Positions 33,125 to 38,115 of a stretch of 38,115 nt of DNA are shown piece by piece. How positions within the stretch are numbered: position 1 is the first letter of the stretch; every line of letters begins with the position of its first letter. Source of the DNA: Bacteroidota bacterium. Its GTDB lineage: Bacteria > Bacteroidota > Bacteroidia > Flavobacteriales_F > PHOS-HE28. Location: contig JAKQEI010000043.1 in NCBI GenBank assembly GCA_029573495.1, positions 1-38,115 on the forward strand. The letters are read 5' to 3'. The position numbers and the translations under genes were made by a program. Below the pieces are notes generated by a model that worked only from the letters and a program-made list of their open reading frames with translations, was not told the DNA's origin and made no database searches.

Positions 33125-36100
33125 ATGTTGAACCGGATCACCGCCTTCTTGTTCCTGCTCGTTTCAACCCGTGCTGCCACCGCGCAGAATGAGCCGCTCT
33201 GGCTGCGCGCTCCCGCGATAAGCCCGGATGGCGGTACCATCGCCTTCTGTTACCAGGGGGACATCTGGCGGGTGTCGGCCGATGGCGGCGAAGCCATGGC
33301 GCTCACCACCAATGAGGCATACGACCATACGCCTGTATGGAGCCATGACGGGCGGCACATCGCATTCGCCAGCACGCGCTACGGCGGCTCCGACGTGTTC
33401 ATCATGAGCGCCATGGGCGGACCTGCCACACGGCTCACCTACCACAGCAACAACGAGGTCCCTTCCGACTTCAGCCGTGACGATGAACAGGTCCTCTTCT
33501 ACGGGACACGTCAGGACGACCCCCGCCATCAGCTCTTCCCGATCGCGGGCTTCGGGGAGCTTTATGCGGTCCCGGTCGGGGGTGGAAGACCGGCTCAGGT
33601 GAGCACCGTCGCGATGCAGTGCGCGCGATATGCACCAGCTGGGGATCGGATCGTGTATCAGGACAGGAAGGGCTACGAGGACCCCTTGCGCAAGCACCAT
33701 ACGAGCAGTGTCACCCGCGACATCTGGATCTTCGATCCGGCCACGAGGTCATATCGCCAGCTGACGACCTTTGCTGGAGAGGACCGCGATCCCGTGTGGA
33801 GCAGGGATGGCAGCTCGGTCTACTACCTCAGCGAGGAGAGCGGCTCCTACAACGTCCATCGCATTCCCGCAGCGGGTGGAACGAGCGCCCAGGTGAGCCG
33901 GTTGGCCGATCATCCGGTCCGGCACCTGAGCATCAGTGATGCTGGGACCTTGTGTTTCAGTTTCCGTGGGGAGCTATACACCATGACGGATGGTGGCGAG
34001 CCGCGAAAGGTGTCCGTGCGCCTGCACTCCGATGGGCGGTACGATCCGGAGCGGATCATTTCTGTGAACAGCGCCGATGAGTACGAGGTGAGCCCGAGCG
34101 GCAAGGAGGTGGTCCTCGTTCATCGCGGTGAGGTCTTCGTCAGCTCGGTCGCCGAAGGGACGACACGCCGGATAACGAACACGCCGGAACAGGAGCGGAA
34201 CGTGAGCTTCAGCCCGGATGGGAGGACGATCCTCTACGCGAGCGAGCGGAACGGCAGTTGGGACCTTTATACCACAAGCCTCACGCGGAAGGAGGAGAAG
34301 TACTTCTTCAACGCCACGGTGCTCAAGGAGGAGGCACTGCTCGCCACGCCGGCCGAAGAGTTCCAGGCCACCTATTCACCCGATGGCAAGGAGGTGGCCT
34401 ACCTCGAGGAAAGGACCACCTTGAAGGTGCTCAACCTCGCCAGCAAAGTGACACGGACGGTGATGCCCGGCGATAGGAACTATAGCTACGCGGATGGGGA
34501 TCAGTCCTACGCATGGAGCCCGGACAGCAAATGGTTCGTGGTGAACTTCCTCCATCCCGATCAGTGGATCGGTCAGGTCGGATTGGTCAACGCCACAGGT
34601 AAGGACTCCATCATCGACCTCACCCGAAGCGGATACGGCGGGTATCAGCCGCGTTGGGCCATGGATGGCAAGGCGATCGTCTACGTGAGCGATCGTGATG
34701 GCATGAAGAACCACGCGAGTTGGGGCAGCCAGGGGGATGCGTATGCCATCTTCCTCACGAAGGCGGCCTTTGACGAATTCAAACTGAACAAGGAGGAGGC
34801 AGCTCTTGCCAAGGAAGGTGAGGAGAAGGACGAGGACTCCAATGACAAGAAGGAAGGGGCGAAGGCCAAGGATAAGAAGAAGGAGGAGGAGGAGAAGCCG
34901 GTCGAACCACTGAAGATCGATCTGGAAGGCATCACCGAACGGCGCATCCGGCTCACCCCGAATTCCAGTGACCTGAGCGGTGCTGTGCTGAGCAATGATG
35001 GAGAGAAGGTCTGGTACTTGGCGGCCTTTGAGAAGGGTACCGACCTGTGGCAGTATGAGGTGCGCACCCGCGAAGCGAAGATCCTGCACAAGATGGGTGA
35101 AGGCTGGGCTGGCGGGCTCCTGCTTGACAAGGAGGGAAAGAATCTCTTCTACATGGGCGACGGTGGCATCAGCTACTATGACACGGATAAGAACGAGAGC
35201 AAGTCTGTCGGCATCAACGGGGAGATGGTGCTGAACGAGGGCGCAGAACGTGCCTACCTCTTCGAGCATATCTGGCGTCAGGTGAAGAAGAAGTTCTACC
35301 GGGAGGATCTGCAGGGCGTGGATTGGGACATGTACAAGACGGAGTATCAGCGCTTCCTGCCGTACATCAACAACGATCACGACATGGCCGAGCTCTGTAG
35401 TGAACTGCTCGGCGAGCTGAACGCCAGCCATACCGGTGCGGGGTACGGAGGTGATGAGGTGGAGAACGCGGATGCCACGGCTTGCCTGGGCCTGCTCTAT
35501 GCTTTCGAACCGGGTCCGGGCCTGCACATCGCGGAGGTGTTGCCGAACGGACCGGCCACCAAGGAGGGCTCACGGATCAAGGCCGGTCACATCATCGAGC
35601 GCATTGACGGTGAAGAGGTGACGGCGAATGCTGATCCCGCCCGTTACTTCAATCGGAAGGCGGGTCGTTACATGTTGCTCGATCTCTTCGATCCAAGGTC
35701 CAACGCGCGCTGGACCCAGACGGTGAAGCCCATCACCGCGTGGGAGGAGGGCCAGCTGTTATACAAGCGCTGGGTGGAGAATAGCCGACAGCTGGTCGAC
35801 AGCCTGAGCGGCGGCAAGCTGGGATACGTGCATGTACGCGGGATGGATGATCACAGCTTCCGCGTCGTATACGAGGAAGCGCTGGGACGATATCACGACC
35901 GGGAAGGATTGGTGGTGGACACCCGGTTCAACGGCGGTGGCTGGTTGCACGACGACCTGGCCACCTTCTTGAACGGCAAGACCTACATGCGCATGGAACC
36001 GCGTGGACAGAGACTCGGTACCGAACCGCAGTTCAAATGGCAGAAGCCGAGCGTGGTGGTCATGAGCGAGGGGAATTACAGCGATGCACACATGTTCCCG

Positions 36101-36355
36101 GTCACCTATCGCGCCTTGGGCATCGGCAAATTGGTGGGAATGCCTGTGGCCGGCACCGGAACGGCCGTATGGTGGGAGGGTCTCCAGAACAACATGTGGT
36201 TCGGGATCCCACAGGTGGGTATGATCGATAACAACGGGAACTATCTGGAGAACCAGCAGTTGGAACCCGACGTGAAGCAGGCGCTGGATCCGGGTGCCGT
36301 GAGCATGGGTCGCGACCAGCAATTGGAAGAGGCCGTGAAGGTGCTGCTGCAATAG
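33125..36355 (+). CDS. Tricorn-like S41 protease (exported)
   Basis: A 1076-residue protein. Signal peptide (1-21, MLNRITAFLFLLVSTRAATA), then two beta-propeller parts (about 22-290 and 300-645), with repeated TolB/tricorn blades such as PAISPDGGTIAFCYQGDIWR and NVSFSPDGRTILYASERNGS. A strongly charged Lys/Glu stretch (about 558-600) interrupts the second propeller. A core helical domain, PDZ (about 780-870, LHIAEVLPNGPATKEGSRIK) and S41 catalytic part follow. Catalytic residues by tricorn alignment: Ser768-His769 in ELNASHTGAG and nucleophile Ser986 in EGNYSDAHMF. The family degrades peptides; with a signal peptide it likely works in the periplasm or outside. It starts 36 bases after an alternative ATG that lies upstream of the promoter box. 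The IS element sits 121 bases after its stop and does not disrupt it. Confidence 0.9.
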   Translation: MLNRITAFLFLLVSTRAATAQNEPLWLRAPAISPDGGTIAFCYQGDIWRVSADGGEAMALTTNEAYDHTPVWSHDGRHIAFASTRYGGSDVFIMSAMGGPATRLTYHSNNEVPSDFSRDDEQVLFYGTRQDDPRHQLFPIAGFGELYAVPVGGGRPAQVSTVAMQCARYAPAGDRIVYQDRKGYEDPLRKHHTSSVTRDIWIFDPATRSYRQLTTFAGEDRDPVWSRDGSSVYYLSEESGSYNVHRIPAAGGTSAQVSRLADHPVRHLSISDAGTLCFSFRGELYTMTDGGEPRKVSVRLHSDGRYDPERIISVNSADEYEVSPSGKEVVLVHRGEVFVSSVAEGTTRRITNTPEQERNVSFSPDGRTILYASERNGSWDLYTTSLTRKEEKYFFNATVLKEEALLATPAEEFQATYSPDGKEVAYLEERTTLKVLNLASKVTRTVMPGDRNYSYADGDQSYAWSPDSKWFVVNFLHPDQWIGQVGLVNATGKDSIIDLTRSGYGGYQPRWAMDGKAIVYVSDRDGMKNHASWGSQGDAYAIFLTKAAFDEFKLNKEEAALAKEGEEKDEDSNDKKEGAKAKDKKKEEEEKPVEPLKIDLEGITERRIRLTPNSSDLSGAVLSNDGEKVWYLAAFEKGTDLWQYEVRTREAKILHKMGEGWAGGLLLDKEGKNLFYMGDGGISYYDTDKNESKSVGINGEMVLNEGAERAYLFEHIWRQVKKKFYREDLQGVDWDMYKTEYQRFLPYINNDHDMAELCSELLGELNASHTGAGYGGDEVENADATACLGLLYAFEPGPGLHIAEVLPNGPATKEGSRIKAGHIIERIDGEEVTANADPARYFNRKAGRYMLLDLFDPRSNARWTQTVKPITAWEEGQLLYKRWVENSRQLVDSLSGGKLGYVHVRGMDDHSFRVVYEEALGRYHDREGLVVDTRFNGGGWLHDDLATFLNGKTYMRMEPRGQRLGTEPQFKWQKPSVVVMSEGNYSDAHMFPVTYRALGIGKLVGMPVAGTGTAVWWEGLQNNMWFGIPQVGMIDNNGNYLENQQLEPDVKQALDPGAVSMGRDQQLEEAVKVLLQ

Positions 36356-36466
36356 AGCTCTTCGATGGGTCGGACTCAGATGGCGACCTCGGTCAGCTGC
36401 AGCGAGGTTGATCAAAGGGAGGCTCTTCACACAAGAGTCCTATGCGTAAGTCCTGGACATTCGATG

Positions 36467-36476
36467 ACCCCGAAAT
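36467..36476. repeat. Left target-site duplication of the IS element
   Basis: ACCCCGAAAT directly before the left inverted repeat, identical to 37899-37908 after the right one. Ten bases is within the usual range for the IS4 family. Confidence 0.9.
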
Positions 36477-36515
36477 CAGTGGTGTCCGGGGAAAGTGTGA
36501 AGGTGTGAAAAAGTT

Positions 36516-36537
36516 GAAGGGGGCGTGAGCCCCCTTC
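36516..36537. terminator. Hairpin at the left end of the IS
   Basis: Arms GAAGGGGGC (36516-36524) and GCCCCCTTC (36529-36537) with a four-base GTGA loop. Read on the minus strand it is followed by AACTTTTTC, so it could stop minus-strand transcripts; on the plus strand it lies 41 bases before the transposase ATG and may block ribosomes on read-through messages, as in IS10. Both are inference. Confidence 0.55.
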
Positions 36538-36578
36538 GGTGTGTAGGTTCAAGGTGTCTGACACCAAGAGCCGAACAC

Positions 36579-37796
36579 ATGAGGCAAGGTAGCCTGTTTA
36601 CCGGACAGCCGGTGCTGTCGCAACTGTTGAACCTGATACCCAGGAGTTTGGTGGATCGTCTTGGGCGAGAGCACCAAGCTGACCGCTACTGCAAGCGGTT
36701 CTACACGTACGACCACGTGGTGACCATGTTGGCAGGGGTGTTCATGGGCTGCACCTCACTGCGTGAGCTGACCACCGGCCTTCAAGCCTGTGAACAGCGG
36801 CTGCGTCACGCAGGATTGAAGCACACCCCTCGCCGCAGCACCCTGGCCGATGCCAACGCAAGGCGGCCCGAGGCGCTCTTTGGCGCATTGTTCCACGAAC
36901 TGTATCAACGCTACTACGGCAGTTCCCCGGACAGCCGCCGGAAGAAGGACCTGCTGAGCCGCCTGCACATTCTGGATTCCACCACCATCACCCTGTTCAG
37001 CGATGTGATGCACGGAACGGGCGCTTACGGCATGGACGGGCGCAAGAAGGGCGGCGCTAAAGCCCACGTGGTCATGCGTGCGCAGGATCAAGTACCCTGC
37101 TTCATCGACCTCACTGAGGGGCGCCGCAACGACAAGACCGTCATGGCCTCGGTGCCTCTGGCCAAGGGTTCGGTGCTGGTCTTCGACATGGGGTACACCA
37201 ACTTCGAGCAATGGCAGAACTGGACCACCCAGGGGATCCACTGGGTTACCCGCCTGCAAGATGGCGTGCGTGTGCAGGTGACCGAGCACCTACCGGTGAA
37301 TGACGCGCAGCGCGATGCTGGCGTGATCGGCGACCAGCTGGTGCTGCTGGGAGCAGGCAGCGATCCCATGCAGGCGCGCATCATACACTACCACCACCAA
37401 CCCACCAGACGCCTCTTCCGCTTCGTGACCAACAACATGCTTTGGGCGCCCACCACCATCGCACACATCTACAAATGCCGCTGGGACATCGAGCAGCTCT
37501 TCAAGCGCGTGAAGCAGAACTACCCGCTGCGTTACTTCCTGGGCGACAGTCCCAACGCCATCAAGATCCAGATCTGGTGCGCCTTCATCGCCGACCTGTT
37601 GCTCAAGATCGTGCGCGATCGCGTGCATCGCTCATGTCCCCGCAGATGGTCCTTCGCCAACATCGCTGGCCTGATCCGCATACACCTGCACACCTACATC
37701 GATGCCCTTCAGTTCCTGCGCGACCCGGACAGGGCCCTATTGCACTATCGACCACCCGAGACCAACCCTCAACTACCGCTGTTCATGTACAATTGA
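36579..37796 (+). CDS. IS4-family transposase
   Basis: A 405-residue DDE transposase. The start MRQGSLFTGQPVLSQLLNLI, YTYDHVVTMLAGVFMGCTSL and RELTTGL are the DUF4372 N-terminal domain of Bacteroidota IS4 elements. The catalytic residues are Asp in LHILDSTTITLF, Asp in SVLVFDMGYTNFEQW, and Glu in YKCRWDIEQLFKRVKQNY, which fits the IS4 Y-(2)-R-(3)-E-(6)-K signature. The gene is uninterrupted and ends 82 bases before the right inverted repeat's inner edge. An upstream in-frame start (36525) lies in the hairpin and is less likely. Confidence 0.93.
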   Translation: MRQGSLFTGQPVLSQLLNLIPRSLVDRLGREHQADRYCKRFYTYDHVVTMLAGVFMGCTSLRELTTGLQACEQRLRHAGLKHTPRRSTLADANARRPEALFGALFHELYQRYYGSSPDSRRKKDLLSRLHILDSTTITLFSDVMHGTGAYGMDGRKKGGAKAHVVMRAQDQVPCFIDLTEGRRNDKTVMASVPLAKGSVLVFDMGYTNFEQWQNWTTQGIHWVTRLQDGVRVQVTEHLPVNDAQRDAGVIGDQLVLLGAGSDPMQARIIHYHHQPTRRLFRFVTNNMLWAPTTIAHIYKCRWDIEQLFKRVKQNYPLRYFLGDSPNAIKIQIWCAFIADLLLKIVRDRVHRSCPRRWSFANIAGLIRIHLHTYIDALQFLRDPDRALLHYRPPETNPQLPLFMYN

Positions 37797-37898
37797 CCCA
37801 CAGGGGGCTTACCTGTAGCATCAACAAGCTGCGCCCCTTGAAATCAAGCCTTCACAACAGGCGCATGACCCGTTCTCAACTTTCCCCGGACACCACTG

Positions 37899-37908
37899 AC
37901 CCCGAAAT
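37899..37908. repeat. Right target-site duplication of the IS element
   Basis: ACCCCGAAAT, identical to 36467-36476, directly after the right inverted repeat. Confidence 0.9.
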
Positions 37909-37952
37909 GGATCCAATGGTCATCGCATCGATGCGGGTGGGGATACCAACGA

Positions 37953-37980
37953 AAAGGGCGGGCCAAGCGGCCCGCCCTTT
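37953..37980 (-). terminator. Terminator of the sorting-domain gene at the right edge
   Basis: Perfect 12-base arms AAAGGGCGGGCC (37953-37964) and GGCCCGCCCTTT (37969-37980), with an AAGC loop. On the minus strand the stem ends in TTT and continues TTCGTT. It lies 18 bases after the stop at 37999. This is a convincing intrinsic terminator. Confidence 0.85.
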
Positions 37981-37998
37981 CATTTCATGCGTCGATGA

Positions 37999-38115
37999 TC
38001 AGCGGATCACCACGGTCTGCACACTGCGGTTGCCCTCCGTCATCAGGCTGAGGCTGTAGCTGCCAGCTGCCACTTTCCCGGCGATCGGAAGCACAATGGC
38101 CTGGCCAGCGGTCAC
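37999..38115 (-). CDS. 3' end of a probable T9SS cargo protein (partial)
   Basis: The last 38 codons of a minus-strand gene that continues past the window: VTAGQAIVLPIAGKVAAGSY and then SLSLMTEGNRSVQTVVIR, stop TGA at 37999. The pattern (strand, AAGSYSLSL, then a turn and a final VQTVVIR strand) is the usual end of a T9SS type A sorting domain. The body of the protein is not visible, so no function is given. Confidence 0.75.
   Translation of the reverse strand: MTAGQAIVLPIAGKVAAGSYSLSLMTEGNRSVQTVVIR

Larger units (their letters stand above)
36477..37898 (+). mobile_element. Complete IS4-family insertion sequence, 1422 bp
   Basis: The ends are perfect 20-base inverted repeats (CAGTGGTGTCCGGGGAAAGT at 36477-36496 and its reverse complement at 37879-37898). 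They are flanked by a 10-base direct duplication ACCCCGAAAT. Inside is one intact transposase gene. It inserted between the tricorn-like protease gene and the convergent sorting-domain gene, without breaking either. Perfect ends and duplication suggest a recent, possibly still mobile insertion. Confidence 0.93.

Noticed and set aside
34376..35527. 383-codon minus-strand frame
   Set aside because: Antisense to the tricorn-like protease; the poly-Leu stretch is the reverse reading of the Lys/Glu-rich insert.
1..38115. tRNA, rRNA, CRISPR, prophage or defence-system genes
   Set aside because: I looked on both strands and saw no cloverleaf, rRNA motif, integrase, Cas, restriction or toxin-antitoxin signature.

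Overview
This window reads as chromosomal DNA of a high-GC member of the Bacteroidota, most likely an uncultivated Flavobacteriales lineage. The evidence is: five proteins of type IX secretion system (T9SS) cargo type, three with a complete C-terminal sorting domain and two with only a partial or tentative one; a fused MurF/alanine racemase; the Bacteroidota-typical run DUF4271-HemD-RnpA-YidD-S41; BlaI plus an M56 peptidase carrying a TonB C-terminal domain; and several promoter boxes close to the Bacteroidota -7 consensus TAnnTTTG. There is no rRNA or tRNA gene, so the placement is inference.

Layout. 1-3.4 kb (minus strand): a secreted YHYH-domain protein cut by the window edge, a small two-helix membrane protein, and a BlaI/M56-TonB sensor pair with a dyad in the promoter. 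3.7-9.8 kb: one giant minus-strand gene (2008 aa) for a T9SS-exported protein with a caspase/C25-like head and 13 tandem Ig-like repeats. 10.2-12.5 kb: a translationally coupled MBOAT O-acyltransferase and SGNH-fold partner. 12.9-14.5 kb: a STAS/SpoIIAA-like protein convergent with glutaryl-CoA dehydrogenase. 14.6-20.0 kb (plus strand): DUF4271, hemD, rnpA, yidD, a C-terminal processing protease and an O-antigen ligase-like protein, packed into one probable operon. 20.0-21.7 kb (minus): GT9 and GT2 glycosyltransferases, whose 3' end overlaps the ligase gene. 21.8-24.4 kb: a T9SS subtilase with an unusual active site. 24.5-27.4 kb: murF-alr coupled to tdk. 27.5-33.0 kb (plus): a conserved hypothetical protein, an M28 peptidase, rsmI, an exported unknown, an MDR oxidoreductase and a small secreted protein with a possible sorting domain. 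33.1-36.4 kb: a tricorn-like protease. 36.5-37.9 kb: an intact IS4-family insertion sequence with 20-bp inverted repeats and a 10-bp target duplication. The window ends in the 3' end of another probable T9SS cargo gene.

How the genes fit together. Most of the window serves the cell envelope: peptidoglycan precursors (MurF-Alr), membrane insertion (YidD), periplasmic proteolysis (S41, tricorn, M28, M56), lipopolysaccharide or surface glycan assembly (ligase, GT9, GT2, MBOAT/SGNH), and surface or secreted proteins exported by T9SS. T9SS cargo is usually attached to A-type lipopolysaccharide, so a ligase and glycosyltransferases near the cargo genes are functionally plausible neighbours, although no direct link is shown here.

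I found no convincing undescribed multi-gene system. The strongest leads are the nested repeat architecture and apparently inactive protease-like head of the giant protein, the subtilase lacking its canonical catalytic Asp, and a recurring arrangement in which the -7 promoter box lies so close to the ATG that the messenger would be nearly leaderless.
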